Source: Streptomyces sp. T12 (GTDB lineage Bacteria > Actinomycetota > Actinomycetes > Streptomycetales > Streptomycetaceae). Taken from it: a DNA stretch of 64,000 bases. The position numbers and the translations under genes were made by a program. This document shows positions 43,700 through 53,675 of this stretch, in pieces (within the stretch, counting starts at the first letter, position 1; the number at the start of each line of letters is the position of its first letter). The stretch covers positions 6,324,001 through 6,388,000 of the forward strand of contig NZ_CP117866.1 in assembly GCF_028736035.1 (NCBI RefSeq), given 5' to 3'. Under the pieces are notes generated by a model. It saw only the letters and a list, made by a program, of their open reading frames with translations, searched no databases and had not been told where the DNA came from.

Positions 43700-45690
43700 C
43701 CACGACCACCCTCGCCGTCCTCGTCCCCCTTCTGCCGTTCCTCGGCGCCGCAGCCGGCCTACTCCTGGGCCGCACGGCACCCGGCTTCGTCCGCCCGCTC
43801 GCCGTCCTGCCGACGCTCGCGTCCCTCGTGCTCGCCGCGGTGGTCGCCGTGCGTCAGGGCGGCGACCAGGCGATCAACGCCGCCACCGAGCTCACGCCCA
43901 CCGGCTCGGTCCCGATCGAACTCGCCCTGTACATCGACGGCTTCGCCGCCCTCGTCGCCGTACTCGTCGGCGTCGTCGCCACCTGCGTGCAGATCTACTC
44001 GACGGGCTACCTCCGCGAGGACCCGCGCTACCCCTCCTACGCCGCGCTCGTCTCCCTGTTCACCTCCGCGATGCTGCTCGTCGTCTACTCCGGCGACCTG
44101 ATGGTGCTGCTGGTCGGCTGGGAGCTCATGGGCATCTGCTCGTACTTCCTGGTCGGCCACTACTGGGAGACCCCGGAGGCCCGCGCCGCCTCCATCAAGG
44201 CCTTCCTGGTGACCAAGCTCGGTGACGTCCCCTTCCTCATCGGCCTGTTCGCGCTGGCCACCGACGCCGGGTCCTTCCGCATCACGAAGGTCCTCGGCAC
44301 CGTCGCGAGCGGCGGACTCGACCACCCGACCCTGATCGCCCTGCTGCTCCTCGCGGGCGTGGCGGGCAAGTCGGCGCAGTTCCCGCTGCACACCTGGCTC
44401 CCCGACGCGATGGCAGGCCCGACGCCCGTCTCCGCGCTGATCCACGCCGCGACGATGGTCGCCGCCGGTGTCTACTTCATCGCTCGTCTCCTCCCGGTCT
44501 TCGAGGCCTCGCAGGCCGCGATGATCGTCCTCGCCGTGATGGCTGCCGTCACGATGATCGGCTCGGGCCTCGCCGCGCTCGCCCAGGACGACATCAAGCG
44601 CGTCCTCGCCTACTCGACGATCGGCCAGCTCGGCTACATGACCGGCGCCCTCGCCGTCGCCGACCGCGGTGCCGCCGTCTTCCACCTCCTCTCGCACGGC
44701 GCCTTCAAGGCGCTGCTGTTCCTCGCGGCCGGCGTGATCATCCACGCCGCCGGCACCAACTCGCTGGCCGCCATGTCCCGCATGACCCACCTGCGCAACC
44801 GCGTGCCCGACGCCTACTGGACGATGACCGTGGCGCTCCTCGCGCTCGCCGCGATCCCGCCGTTCAGCGGCTTCTTCTCCAAGGAGTCCGTCCTCGGCGC
44901 CGCCGAGCACGTAGCCACCGGCCACGCCGAGCGCGTGCCCGGCTCCGCGGGCTGGATCGTCCTCGTCGCCGGCCTGCTCACGGCCCTGCTCACCGCGGCG
45001 TATGCGATGCGCCTGTGGCTGCTGGCCTTCCGTGGCCGGGGCGCCGAGGCCCCCGACCACGGCAGGCAGCCGCTGACGATGACCGTGGTGCTGTGGGTGC
45101 TCGCCGTCCCGTCTCTCGCCATCGGCGCGCTCGCCTACCGCGTGCTCCCCGACTGGTTCGACGGCCGCGACCTCGCCCCGACCCTCACCACCTCCGTCCT
45201 CGGCACGGGCGTGGCGCTGGTCGGCGGCATCGTCACCTACGCGGCCTGGCGGCACACCACGGCCGTGGCAGCGCGCGTCCCGCTCGGCGCGGTCGCGGCC
45301 CATCCGGAGGGCGATGCCGCCCAGGTCGAGGCCGAGGCCATCGCCAGCCACGCACCCGTGTACGGAGGAGTGGCCTACGCACCCGACCCGGCAGACCCCG
45401 GTCGGCTGCTGCTCGGCCCACTGCACCGCCACGCGGCCGTCGGCTTCCACCTCGACGCCGTGTACCGGGCGTTGTTCGTCCGCCCGGTACAGGCCGGCGC
45501 GAGTCTCGTCCGGTTCCTGGACCGCGAGGTCGTCGACACCTACGTCCGTGGGGCGGGTGCTCTACCCCGCTGGCTCGGCATCGCCGTACGGCGCGCCCAG
45601 ACCGGCAATGTGCAGACCTATGTGAGCGCGCTGCTCGCCGGCACCGTCGTCCTCGCGGTCGCCGCCGTCCTCGTCGCCACGGGAGCGTGA
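43696..45690 (+). CDS. nuoL: NADH-quinone oxidoreductase subunit L (partial nuo cluster)
   Basis: A 664-residue antiporter-like pump subunit with about 16 helices. [20 protein letters not shown] near 139-158 contains the conserved Glu of helix five; [38 protein letters not shown] and HAAFKALLF-type [20 protein letters not shown] follow. The long lateral amphipathic helix region lies toward the C-terminus. GTG 43696 overlaps nuoK by 4 bases. This is the complete counterpart of the NuoL whose tail appears at window start. Confidence 0.96.
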   Translation: MTTTTLAVLVPLLPFLGAAAGLLLGRTAPGFVRPLAVLPTLASLVLAAVVAVRQGGDQAINAATELTPTGSVPIELALYIDGFAALVAVLVGVVATCVQIYSTGYLREDPRYPSYAALVSLFTSAMLLVVYSGDLMVLLVGWELMGICSYFLVGHYWETPEARAASIKAFLVTKLGDVPFLIGLFALATDAGSFRITKVLGTVASGGLDHPTLIALLLLAGVAGKSAQFPLHTWLPDAMAGPTPVSALIHAATMVAAGVYFIARLLPVFEASQAAMIVLAVMAAVTMIGSGLAALAQDDIKRVLAYSTIGQLGYMTGALAVADRGAAVFHLLSHGAFKALLFLAAGVIIHAAGTNSLAAMSRMTHLRNRVPDAYWTMTVALLALAAIPPFSGFFSKESVLGAAEHVATGHAERVPGSAGWIVLVAGLLTALLTAAYAMRLWLLAFRGRGAEAPDHGRQPLTMTVVLWVLAVPSLAIGALAYRVLPDWFDGRDLAPTLTTSVLGTGVALVGGIVTYAAWRHTTAVAARVPLGAVAAHPEGDAAQVEAEAIASHAPVYGGVAYAPDPADPGRLLLGPLHRHAAVGFHLDAVYRALFVRPVQAGASLVRFLDREVVDTYVRGAGALPRWLGIAVRRAQTGNVQTYVSALLAGTVVLAVAAVLVATGA

Positions 45691-45696
45691 GCAGGC

Positions 45697-47271
45697 GTGA
45701 TCGATATCAACGAGTCCGTGATGCAGTTCCTTCTGGCGTTCGTCGTCGTCGGCCCGCTCCTCGGCGCCGCCGCCGCTCTCCTGCCCGCCCCGCCCGGGCT
45801 GAAGGGGAAGTCGCCCGAGCAGGCCGTGCTGCGGCACGGCGTGACCGTCACCGGCGCTGTCCTCATCGCCGCGATCGTCCTCGCGCTCGGCTTCGACCAC
45901 GACCAGCCGTCGAAGATGCAGGCCAGCACGGACATCAGCTGGATCCCCGCACTCGACGTGCGCATCCACCTCGGCATCGACGGCATCTCCCTCCCCCTTC
46001 TCGTCCTGACCGCGCTGCTGACCTTCCTCTGCGCGCTCTACTCGTACTTCAAGCAACCCTCGGGCCCGGCTCCGAAGGCCTTCGTCGCACTGCTGCTCGT
46101 CCTGGAGTCCGGCACCCTCGCCAGCTTCGCCGTCCTCGACCTGCTCCTCTTCTTCCTCGCCTTCGAGATGGTCCTCATCCCGATGTACTTCCTCATCGCC
46201 CGCTGGGGCGGCGAGGGCCGGGCCGAGGCCGCCTGGAAGTTCATCCTCTTCACGCTGCTCGGCTCCGTGGTCATGCTGCTCGGCCTGCTCCTGATCGGAA
46301 TCAAGGCGGGCACATTCGACATGGTGGCACTCGCCACTGACAACGGCCGGTCGCTGACCACATCCGTGCAGGTCACCGCCGTTTTGGCGATCGGGATCGG
46401 GCTCGCGGTCAAGACGCCGATGTGGCCGCTGCACAGCTGGCTGCCCGATGCTCACACCGCCGCGCCGACCGTCGGTTCGGTCCTGCTGGCCGGCGTCCTG
46501 CTGAAGATGGGCACGTACGGGTTCGTCCGGATCCTCCTGCCGATCGCCCCCGACGGCTTCGCCGACTTCGCGCCGTACCTCGCCGCCTTCGCCGTCGTCG
46601 GAATCATCTACGGATCCCTGGCCTGCCTGGCCCTCGCCAAACAGGGCGCGAAGGGCGACCTCAAGCGCCTCATCGCCTACTCCTCTGTCGGCCACATGGG
46701 CTTCGTCCTGCTCGGCATCGCGACGATGACCCCGACCGGCGTGAACGGCGCCCTGTTCGCCAACATCGCCCACGGCCTCATCACCGGCCTTCTCTTCTTC
46801 CTGGTCGGCGCGCTGAAGGACCGCACGGGGACCACCGACCTCGACGCCCTCGCCGAGCAGACCGGCGCCGCGCTCTACGGCAAGGCACCGCGTCTCGGCG
46901 GCCTGCTCGCGTTCGCCGCGGTCGCCTCCCTCGGATTGCCGGGCCTCGCCGGGTTCTGGGGCGAGATGCTCGCCCTGTTCGGCGCGTTCGAGCCCGCCGC
47001 TGAGCTCAGCCGCCCGGCCTTCCTCACCTTCATGGCGATCGGCGCCTTCGGCACGCTGCTCACGGCCGCGTACCTGCTCGTCGTGGTCCGCCGCGTCTGC
47101 ATGGGCGCCGCACCGCAGGATGCCCCGAAGCTCGCCGACGTCCAGACGTACGAGTTCGCCGCCTGGACCCCGCTCGTCGCCCTCACCGTCGTCGCCGGAC
47201 TGTGGCCGAAGACCCTCCTCGGCCTGACCGACCCGGCCGTGCAGCAGCTCCTCGCAGGAGGCACCCGATGA
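45697..47271 (+). CDS. nuoM: NADH-quinone oxidoreductase subunit M (partial nuo cluster)
   Basis: A 524-residue antiporter-like subunit. Motifs FLAFEMVLIPMYFLIARWGG (about 150-169), KTPMWPLHSWLPDAHTAAPT and LKRLIAYSSVGHMGFVLLGI match NuoM. GTG 45697 (IDINESVMQF) starts 6 bases after nuoL; GAGCAGGC gives a weak ribosome site. The stop overlaps nuoN by ATGA. Equal in length to, but clearly diverged from, the copy at 102-1673. Confidence 0.95.
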   Translation: MIDINESVMQFLLAFVVVGPLLGAAAALLPAPPGLKGKSPEQAVLRHGVTVTGAVLIAAIVLALGFDHDQPSKMQASTDISWIPALDVRIHLGIDGISLPLLVLTALLTFLCALYSYFKQPSGPAPKAFVALLLVLESGTLASFAVLDLLLFFLAFEMVLIPMYFLIARWGGEGRAEAAWKFILFTLLGSVVMLLGLLLIGIKAGTFDMVALATDNGRSLTTSVQVTAVLAIGIGLAVKTPMWPLHSWLPDAHTAAPTVGSVLLAGVLLKMGTYGFVRILLPIAPDGFADFAPYLAAFAVVGIIYGSLACLALAKQGAKGDLKRLIAYSSVGHMGFVLLGIATMTPTGVNGALFANIAHGLITGLLFFLVGALKDRTGTTDLDALAEQTGAALYGKAPRLGGLLAFAAVASLGLPGLAGFWGEMLALFGAFEPAAELSRPAFLTFMAIGAFGTLLTAAYLLVVVRRVCMGAAPQDAPKLADVQTYEFAAWTPLVALTVVAGLWPKTLLGLTDPAVQQLLAGGTR

Positions 47272-48791
47272 GCTCCCTGGCCCAGCCCCTGGCCGAGTCG
47301 GTGGTCCAGTCCGTCGACTGGCTCGCCATCGCGCCGCCCACCATCGCGGCGGTCGTCGGACTCGCAGTCCTCGTCGCCGACCTGTTCGTCGCGGAGAACA
47401 AGAAGGCCCTGCTCGGCTGGACGTCCGTGGTCGGCCTGGCGGCCGCCGGGCTCCTGCTGCTGCCCCTCCTGGACGGCGACCGCTCCACCTTCTGCCTCAC
47501 CGGTGACCCCGACGTCTGCAGCTATACGGCCGACCGCTTCACCCTCGTCATCCAGTTCCTGGTCCTCGGTGGCGCCCTCCTCGCGGCCCTCCTGTCGGTC
47601 ACCGCCCTCAAGGACGCCGACAAGGGACTCCCCGAAGGGGAGTTCTGGTTCCTGCTGCTCTCCTCCTCCGCCGGAGCCGCCCTGCTGCCGGCGTCCCGAG
47701 ACCTGGCGACCCTCATCGTCGCCCTCGAGGTCGCCTCACTCCCCGCATTCGCGCTGGTCGGCCTGCGCTACGGCGACCGCAAGTCCTCCGAAGCGGCCCT
47801 GAAGTTCTTCCTGTCCTCGGTCACCGCGACCGCCGTCAGCCTCATGGGCATCAGCTTCGTGTACGCCTCCACGGGGACCCTCTACCTCACCCAGATCGCC
47901 GACCGCATCCAGAACGTCGACGGACAGCTCCAGACCCTCACCCAGGCCGGAGTCGTCCTCACCCTGGTCGGCTTCGCGTTCAAGACGGCAGCCGTGCCCT
48001 TCCACTTCTGGGTGCCGGACACGTACGTGGGAGCGCCCCTGCCGGTCGCCGCCTACCTGTCGGTCGTCGGCAAGGCGGTCGGCTTCACCGGCCTGATCCT
48101 CGTCACCGTCGTCGCCCTCCCGTCGTACGCCGACGTCTGGGGCCCGGCCCTCGCGGCACTCGCCGCCCTCACCATGACCGTCGGCAACGTCGGCGCCCTG
48201 CGCCAGCAGGCCACGCGCGCGTACAGCGCGGTACGCCTGCTCGCCTGGTCCTCCGTCGGCCAGGCCGGCTACCTCCTGGTGCCGATCGCGGCCGCCGCGT
48301 ACTCCGACGACGGTGAGCGGTCCATCGGCTCCACCGTCGCCTACGCCCTCATGTACACCGCCGTGAACCTCGGAGCTTTCGCGGTGGCCGCACTCGTCGG
48401 CCGTACGAAGACCCTCAACCGCCTCAGCGACTACCGCGGCCTGTACGCGCGAAACCCCCTGTCCGCCCTGATCCTGGCCTTCTTCCTGCTCTGCCTCGCC
48501 GGGCTCCCGCCGGGCATCATCGGTCTCTTCGCCAAGGTCACCGTCTTCTCCGTCGCCGTCGACGCGGGCCTCGGCTGGCTGGCCGTCGTCATGGCCGTCA
48601 ACGTCGTGATCGCGCTGTTCTACTACCTCCAGTGGACGGCCCTGCTGTTCCGCGCCCCCGAAGGCGAGCCCGTCAAGCACCTCGTCCCCGCGCCCGTGAC
48701 GGCCACGATGGCCCTCACCGGCGTCGTCGGCATCGCCCTGTCCGGAGCCCCTCAGCTGATCCTGCGCTTCGCCGACACCGGGCTCTTCTGA
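47268..48791 (+). CDS. nuoN: NADH-quinone oxidoreductase subunit N (partial nuo cluster)
   Basis: A 507-residue antiporter-like subunit, last gene of the second cluster. TYVGAPLPVAAYLSVVGKAV and FKTAAVPFHFWVPD are NuoN channel motifs, with RLLAWSSVGQAGYLLVP replacing the canonical AYSSIAHAG of the main copy. ATG 47268 overlaps the nuoM stop. Internal cysteines FCLTGDPDVCSY around 75-90 lie in a predicted extracytoplasmic loop. Followed by a perfect hairpin terminator. Confidence 0.95.
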   Translation: MSSLAQPLAESVVQSVDWLAIAPPTIAAVVGLAVLVADLFVAENKKALLGWTSVVGLAAAGLLLLPLLDGDRSTFCLTGDPDVCSYTADRFTLVIQFLVLGGALLAALLSVTALKDADKGLPEGEFWFLLLSSSAGAALLPASRDLATLIVALEVASLPAFALVGLRYGDRKSSEAALKFFLSSVTATAVSLMGISFVYASTGTLYLTQIADRIQNVDGQLQTLTQAGVVLTLVGFAFKTAAVPFHFWVPDTYVGAPLPVAAYLSVVGKAVGFTGLILVTVVALPSYADVWGPALAALAALTMTVGNVGALRQQATRAYSAVRLLAWSSVGQAGYLLVPIAAAAYSDDGERSIGSTVAYALMYTAVNLGAFAVAALVGRTKTLNRLSDYRGLYARNPLSALILAFFLLCLAGLPPGIIGLFAKVTVFSVAVDAGLGWLAVVMAVNVVIALFYYLQWTALLFRAPEGEPVKHLVPAPVTATMALTGVVGIALSGAPQLILRFADTGLF

Positions 48792-48811
48792 GCCCTGACG
48801 CACTCCGTACG

Positions 48812-48841
48812 CGCGCGTGGGGCACTCGACCCCCACGCGCG
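48812..48841 (+). terminator. Terminator of the second nuo cluster
   Basis: CGCGCGTGGGG (48812-48822) and CCCCACGCGCG (48831-48841) form a perfect 11-bp stem with an 8-base loop, 20 bases past the nuoN stop codon. Confidence 0.85.
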
Positions 48842-49028
48842 TGCAGCCGCGTGCCGGCGCCCTCACCCGGACGGCCCACGCCCGCCGCCCCAGGCACCAG
48901 GGAACCCGTGGCCCTCGCCTGGCGTTGACCAGTACGGAAGGGTCCACTGGACGTGACACCACGGCACCAGTGGCATCGGAGATCGAGCAGCAAAGGGTTC
49001 CCCTGCCGCACCACTTGGAGGGCGTACC

Positions 49029-49889
49029 GTGCACCGCCGGCACAACGGGCTCAGGACAGCAGTACTCCTCGGGGGACTGTCCGCACTCATCATCGTCATC
49101 GGCAGTTTCTTCGGCCGCATGGGGCTCGTCGTCGCGGTCCTGATCGCCCTGGGCACGAACGCGTACGCGTACTGGAACAGCGACAAGCTGGCGCTACGCG
49201 CGATGCGCGCCCGCCCGGTCAGCGAGTTCGAGGCCCCGGGGCTGTACCGCATGGTCCGGGAGCTCTCCACCCAGGCCCGCCAGCCCATGCCCCGCCTCTA
49301 CATCTCCCCGACGGAGGCGCCGAACGCGTTCGCGACGGGCCGCAACCCGCGCAATGCCGCCGTGTGCTGCACCGAAGGCATCCTGCGCATCCTCGACGAG
49401 CGCGAACTGCGCGGCGTCATCGGCCACGAGCTCAGCCACGTCTACAACCGCGACATCCTGATCTCGTCGGTCGCCGGCGCGCTCGCCTCGGTGATCATGT
49501 TCCTGGTCAACTTCGCCTGGCTGATCCCGATCGGCCGTTCCGATGACGACGACGGCCCCGGCCTCCTCGGCATGCTGCTGATCATGATCCTGGGTCCGCT
49601 CGCCGCCTCGCTCATCCAACTGGCCATCAGCCGGTCCAGGGAGTACGAGGCCGACGCGTCCGGCGCCCAGCTCACCGGCGATCCACTCGCCCTCGCCAGC
49701 GCCCTGCGCAAGCTCGAGCACGGCACGAAGCAGCTCCCGCTGCCCCCCGAGCCCCGCATCGAGACCGCCAGTCACATGATGATCGCGAACCCCTTCCGCC
49801 CAGGCCAGGGATTCTCCAAGATGTTCTCTACGCACCCCCCGATGTCGGAGCGCATTGCCCGGCTCGAGAAGATGGCAGGCCACCAGTGA
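49029..49889 (+). CDS. htpX: HtpX-type M48 membrane metallopeptidase
   Basis: A 286-residue membrane zinc protease of protein quality control. Two N-terminal helices precede the catalytic core: [15 protein letters not shown] (HEXXH, about 132-146) and [20 protein letters not shown] (third ligand Glu). [10 protein letters not shown] near the C-terminus is characteristic of HtpX. The GTG start at 49029 follows GGAGGG. Upstream, CCACTGG and CCAGTGG (about 48948-48977) form an inverted repeat that may be regulatory. The stop overlaps the YccF gene by 4 bases, so both are expressed together. Confidence 0.95.
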   Translation: MHRRHNGLRTAVLLGGLSALIIVIGSFFGRMGLVVAVLIALGTNAYAYWNSDKLALRAMRARPVSEFEAPGLYRMVRELSTQARQPMPRLYISPTEAPNAFATGRNPRNAAVCCTEGILRILDERELRGVIGHELSHVYNRDILISSVAGALASVIMFLVNFAWLIPIGRSDDDDGPGLLGMLLIMILGPLAASLIQLAISRSREYEADASGAQLTGDPLALASALRKLEHGTKQLPLPPEPRIETASHMMIANPFRPGQGFSKMFSTHPPMSERIARLEKMAGHQ

Positions 49890-50281
49890 AAACCATCCTG
49901 AACGTCATCTGGCTCGTCCTGAGCGGCTTCTGGCTGTTCCTCGGCTACTTGGTCGCGGGCCTAGTGCTGTGCATCACCATCATCGGCATCCCGTTCGGCA
50001 TCGCTGCCTTCCGTATCGGCGTCTACGCCCTGTGGCCCTTCGGGTACACCACGGTCGAGCGCCGCGACGCCGGAGCCCCCTCCTGCGTCGGCAACGTCCT
50101 GTGGCTGGTCCTCGCGGGCTGGTGGCTGGCCATCGGCCACATCGTCACCGGCCTTGCCCTGTGCGTCACGATCATCGGCATCCCCTTCGGTATCGCCAAC
50201 TTCAAGCTGATCCCGGTGTCGCTGTTCCCGCTGGGCCGCGAAATCGTGTCGACGGACCAGCCGTTCGCGTCGCGCTGGTAG
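49886..50281 (+). CDS. YccF domain inner-membrane protein
   Basis: A 131-residue membrane protein composed of two YccF repeats, each with a pair of helices and a near-identical loop: [17 protein letters not shown] (about 31-47) and [18 protein letters not shown] (about 92-109). The internal duplication is typical of YccF. Function unknown; co-expression with htpX by a GTGA overlap points to envelope stress. It is followed by a hairpin containing DnaA-box sequences. Confidence 0.93.
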   Translation: MKTILNVIWLVLSGFWLFLGYLVAGLVLCITIIGIPFGIAAFRIGVYALWPFGYTTVERRDAGAPSCVGNVLWLVLAGWWLAIGHIVTGLALCVTIIGIPFGIANFKLIPVSLFPLGREIVSTDQPFASRW

Positions 50282-50302
50282 GGCAGCGGGCGGGGTGTGG
50301 TG

Positions 50303-50338
50303 ACCGCCGGTTTATCCACAACCCGGCGGTTGTCCACA
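50303..50338 (+). promoter_or_regulatory. Hairpin with two DnaA boxes in direct repeat
   Basis: TTATCCACA (50312-50320) and TTGTCCACA (50330-50338), both consensus DnaA boxes in the same orientation, begin 18 bases apart. The first lies in the loop of the hairpin ACCGCCGG (50303-50310) / CCGGCGGT (50323-50330). It sits between the YccF gene and the SMI1 gene and may serve as terminator, DnaA-binding site, or both. Confidence 0.6.
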
Positions 50339-50378
50339 GGCCGGACCGACTGTCAGTGGCGGCTTGCATCATGAACGC

Positions 50379-50945
50379 ATGACCGAGATCGAGCAGTTGC
50401 TGACGAAGGTCGCGGACAAGGCACGCAACACCCGCCCGTGGGGCTGGCCTTCGCTCCCCGAGCCCGTGGACTCGACGACCCTGGCCCGAGCCGAGGCCGC
50501 CCTCGGCTTCCGCCTGCCCCCGCTGCTCGCCGACCTCTACCTGAGCATAGGAGACGGCGGATTCGGCCCCGAGTACGGCCTGTTGCCCCTGCTCGACAAC
50601 CCTCCGGCCGACGAGCCGGCCGCCGTCACGCAATACCTCGCCAACCGCGAGAGAGCCCACAAGGACCCCGACTGGCCCTGGCCCGAAGGCGTCCTGCCGA
50701 TATCCCACTGGGGCTGCGCGATGTACGCGTGCGTGGACTGCCGCAGCCCCCAGGCCACCGTCCTGCTCTTCGAACCGAACGCCGACGACGCCGACCAGGC
50801 GTGGTACGTGGACGCCCCGAGCCTCACTGACTGGCTGCGGGCCTGGGTCGACGGCACGGGCTGGTACGTGGAGATGAACGAAGGGCTGGAAATGGCCCCT
50901 TGGGCCGACTTCCGCATACGGACGGCGCCGGCACAGGCGTCCTGA
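50379..50945 (+). CDS. SMI1/KNR4 (SUKH) family protein
   Basis: A 188-residue cytosolic protein. SLPEPVDSTTLARAEAALGF, LPPLLADLYLSIGDGGFGP near 51-69 and AWYVDAPSLTDWLRAWVDG near the C-terminus are SUKH-fold landmarks. SUKH proteins are often immunity proteins against contact-dependent toxins, but many free-standing Streptomyces copies have no toxin nearby, and none is seen here. ATG 50379 (MTEIEQ) is chosen over ATG 50364; neither has a ribosome site. Confidence 0.9.
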   Translation: MTEIEQLLTKVADKARNTRPWGWPSLPEPVDSTTLARAEAALGFRLPPLLADLYLSIGDGGFGPEYGLLPLLDNPPADEPAAVTQYLANRERAHKDPDWPWPEGVLPISHWGCAMYACVDCRSPQATVLLFEPNADDADQAWYVDAPSLTDWLRAWVDGTGWYVEMNEGLEMAPWADFRIRTAPAQAS

Positions 50946-51069
50946 GGGTGCGCGGACCGGCGGTCGGCGAGTGGACAGACGGCCCGTGGAGTGCATCGAC
51001 AGTCTGCGAGTGCCTCAGTGCGGCAAGTGAGCTGAGGCGCAGAGTGCGTTGCGTGCGCTGAGGGGCCGA

Positions 51070-51093
51070 GCGCGCCGAGCGAGCTCGGCGCGC
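51070..51093. terminator. Bidirectional terminator, SMI1 gene / APC permease gene
   Basis: GCGCGCCGAGC (51070-51080) and GCTCGGCGCGC (51083-51093) form an 11-bp perfect inverted repeat with a 2-base gap, between convergent genes. Confidence 0.65.
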
Positions 51094-51152
51094 CATCTGG
51101 ACCGACCTGCCCCAACCTGCCCCATCCAAGCGACACATACGCGTGCGTCGGC

Positions 51153-52427
51153 CTACCTTCCCCGGTCACCCGACCGCTGCCCCGCCATCCACCGCCGTAC
51201 GCCATACGCGACCACCCCCACCAGCAGCACACCCGCACCGACCACAACCGAAACCCCCGGCAGCGAGAACGCCAGCACCGCGCACCCGAGAAGCCCCACC
51301 ACCGGTACGACCCGCGCAGTCGGCGCCGAGTCGAGAGTCCAGGCCGAAGCGTTGGCCACCGCGTAGTACGCCAGCACACCGAAGGAGGAGAACCCGATCG
51401 CGCCCCGCACGTCCACCGTGGCGGCCAGGACCGCGACCACCGCCCCCACGGCCAGTTCGGCCCGGTGCGGCACATGGAAGCGCGGATGCACGGTTGCCAG
51501 GGCGCCGGGCAGATGCCGGTCGCGGGCCATGGCCAGCGTCGTCCGCGAGACGCCCAGGATCAGGGCGAGCAGCGAGCCCAACGCGGCGACGGCCGCGCCC
51601 ACCCGTACCACGGGCACGAGTCCCGGTGCCCCTGCCGCCCGCACCGCGTCGGCCAGCGGCGCGCCCGCCTGCCCCAGACCATCCGACCCCAGTACGGAAA
51701 GGACTGCCACCGCCACACACGCGTACACGGCCAGCGCGATGCCCAGGGCCAGCGGAATCGCCCGGGGGATGGTGCGCGCCGGGTCCCGCACCTCCTCGCC
51801 GAGGGTCGCGATCCGCGCGTACCCGGCGAACGCGAAGAACAACAGCCCCGCCGCCTGCAGCACCCCGCCCACGCCGTCCGAGGCCCCGACGTCCAGGCGC
51901 CCGGCATCGGACTCCCCGGATCCCAGACACACGACGACCACACAAGCGAGGACAGCCAGCACCACCGCCACGATCGCCCGCGTCAGCCAGGCGGACTTCT
52001 GGACGCCGCCGTAGTTCACCGCGGTCAGCGCCACCACGGCCGCGACCGCCACCGCGTGCGCCTGCCCCGGCCAGACGTACGCGCCCACAGTGAGCGCCAT
52101 CGCCGCACAGGAGGCCGTCTTACCGACCACGAACGACCAGCCCGCGAGATACCCCCAGAACTCCCCGAGCCGCTCGCGCCCGTAGACATATGTGCCGCCC
52201 GAGGCCGGATACAGGGCGGCCAGTCGTGCCGACGACGTGGCGTTGCAGTAGGCCACCACGGCCGCGATCGCGAGTCCGACCAGCAGCCCGGACCCGGCCG
52301 CACCCGCCGCGGGCCCGAGCGCGGCGAAGATCCCGGCCCCGACCATCGAACCGAGCCCGATGACCACGGCGTCCCCGACCCCCAGGGTGCGCCGCAGCTC
52401 GGAGGAGTCGGAGCTGGACTGTGTCAT
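51153..52427 (-). CDS. APC family amino acid permease
   Basis: A 424-residue, about 12-helix transporter of the amino acid-polyamine-organocation superfamily. VVIGLGSMVGAGIFAALGPA near residues 17-36 is the substrate-binding helix-1 motif; GEFWGYLAGWSFVVGKTASC and FFAFAGYARIATLGEEVRDP carry the helix 3 and helix 6 signatures. Substrate not inferable. ATG 52427 (MTQSSSDSS) follows AGGG; the longer frame upstream has no membrane or family features. Single gene. Confidence 0.92.
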   Translation of the reverse strand: MTQSSSDSSELRRTLGVGDAVVIGLGSMVGAGIFAALGPAAGAAGSGLLVGLAIAAVVAYCNATSSARLAALYPASGGTYVYGRERLGEFWGYLAGWSFVVGKTASCAAMALTVGAYVWPGQAHAVAVAAVVALTAVNYGGVQKSAWLTRAIVAVVLAVLACVVVVCLGSGESDAGRLDVGASDGVGGVLQAAGLLFFAFAGYARIATLGEEVRDPARTIPRAIPLALGIALAVYACVAVAVLSVLGSDGLGQAGAPLADAVRAAGAPGLVPVVRVGAAVAALGSLLALILGVSRTTLAMARDRHLPGALATVHPRFHVPHRAELAVGAVVAVLAATVDVRGAIGFSSFGVLAYYAVANASAWTLDSAPTARVVPVVGLLGCAVLAFSLPGVSVVVGAGVLLVGVVAYGVRRWMAGQRSGDRGR

Positions 52428-52563
52428 GGCCAGAACCCTACTGATCGCTGCAACCGGGGGGTGCCACCGTGACGTCTTCTTCGTCAACAGAGCACGAACA
52501 AGCGCGCCCGAAATCACAGTGCCGGGAAAGTGCAGGCACAGCGCGGAGGGGCAGGTTCACGGC

Positions 52564-52830
52564 ATGACGATCATCAGCTGGATCATTCTGGGGCTGTTGG
52601 CCGGGGCCATCGCCAAATTCCTGCTGCCGGGCCGCGACCCCGGCGGCTTCATCGGCACCACTGTCATCGGCGTCGCGGGCGCGTTCATCGGTGGCTGGAT
52701 CTCGGCCCGCTGGCTGGACCACCCGATCACCAAGGACTTCTACGACGGCGCCACCTGGGCCGCCGCGATCGGTGGCTCCCTCGTGCTCCTGATCGCCTAC
52801 CGCATCCTGTTCGGCCACTCGCGCAGCTGA
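52564..52830 (+). CDS. GlsB/YeaQ/YmgE family stress-response membrane protein
   Basis: An 88-residue protein with three hydrophobic helices and the family motif ISWIILGLLAGAIAKFLLPG at the N-terminus, followed by DPGGFIGTTVIGVAGAFIGG. These small transglycosylase-associated proteins are linked to general stress but their biochemical role is unknown. GGAGGGG upstream is slightly distant (11 bases). Ends 40 bases before a strong hairpin. Confidence 0.93.
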   Translation: MTIISWIILGLLAGAIAKFLLPGRDPGGFIGTTVIGVAGAFIGGWISARWLDHPITKDFYDGATWAAAIGGSLVLLIAYRILFGHSRS

Positions 52831-52872
52831 GCGCGGGGCACGCACATCCCCGGACCGCAGCCAGCAGGCGAG

Positions 52873-52902
52873 AAGGGTGGGCACCGCGGGGTGCCCACCC
52901 TT
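52873..52902. terminator. Terminator between glsB-type and yajQ-type genes
   Basis: AAGGGTGGGCACC (52873-52885) and GGTGCCCACCCTT (52890-52902): perfect 13-bp stem, 4-base loop, with TT following. Convergent genes on both sides can share it. Confidence 0.9.
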
Positions 52903-52961
52903 CCTCGTACGACGTCGCAGCGGAGCCGTACCCGGAGCCGTAGCCGGCTCGGATCAGCAGC

Positions 52962-53450
52962 TCACCGGTAGTTCACGAACTGCAGCGCGAAGTCGAAGTC
53001 CTTGCCCTTGAGGAGGGCGATCACGGCCTGCAGGTCGTCACGGCTCTTCGAGCTGACGCGCAGCTCGTCGCCCTGCACCTGCGCCTTGACGCCCTTCGGG
53101 CCCTCATCGCGAATGATCTTCGCCACCTTCTTCGCGTTCTCCTGGGAGATGCCCTCCTCGATCGACGCGAAGATCTTGTACTCCTTGCCCGAGAGCTGGG
53201 GCTCGCCCGCGTCCAGGGCCTTCAGCGAGATCCCGCGCTTGATCAGCTTGGACTGGAAGACATCGAGGACAGCGTTCACCCGGTCCTCGGAGTTCGCCTC
53301 CATCAGGATCTTTTCACCGGACCACGAGATCGAGGCACCCACGCCCTTGAAGTCGTAGCGCTGCGAGATCTCCTTGGCGGCCTGGTTGAGGGCGTTGTCG
53401 ACCTCCTGCCGCTCGACCTTCGAGACGATGTCGAAACTGGAGTCGGCCAT
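52962..53450 (-). CDS. YajQ family nucleotide-binding protein
   Basis: A 162-residue protein of the UPF0234/DUF520 family. [20 protein letters not shown] opens it, then [31 protein letters not shown], and [20 protein letters not shown]. The fold has two ferredoxin-like domains. Members in other bacteria bind cyclic di-GMP or nucleotides and act with transcription factors; the ligand in Streptomyces is not established. AAGGAG 9 bases before ATG 53450 sets the start. Confidence 0.95.
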   Translation of the reverse strand: MADSSFDIVSKVERQEVDNALNQAAKEISQRYDFKGVGASISWSGEKILMEANSEDRVNAVLDVFQSKLIKRGISLKALDAGEPQLSGKEYKIFASIEEGISQENAKKVAKIIRDEGPKGVKAQVQGDELRVSSKSRDDLQAVIALLKGKDFDFALQFVNYR

Positions 53451-53675
53451 GTCCTGTGGCTCCTTGTATCGGGGTGCGTATGACGTGCGTTTCGGCGGGC
53501 GTGGGGGTGGCCGCCGAGCCCGGGGCAGGCCCCGGACCGCATCCGGACAAGCCTAGCCACCCCTCGTCCCCCGGGCGGCGATCAATCGGGTGGCGAAGCA
53601 CCCCTACCCATCGGGTATTGTTTACGTCGTTGCCAGGGAGCACCGCCAAAAAGCGGTTCGAACGGCAGCAAACCC

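Noticed and set aside
50379..50945. SMI1/KNR4 protein as part of a toxin-immunity system
   Set aside because: No polymorphic toxin, WXG or Rhs gene is nearby, so immunity function cannot be claimed.
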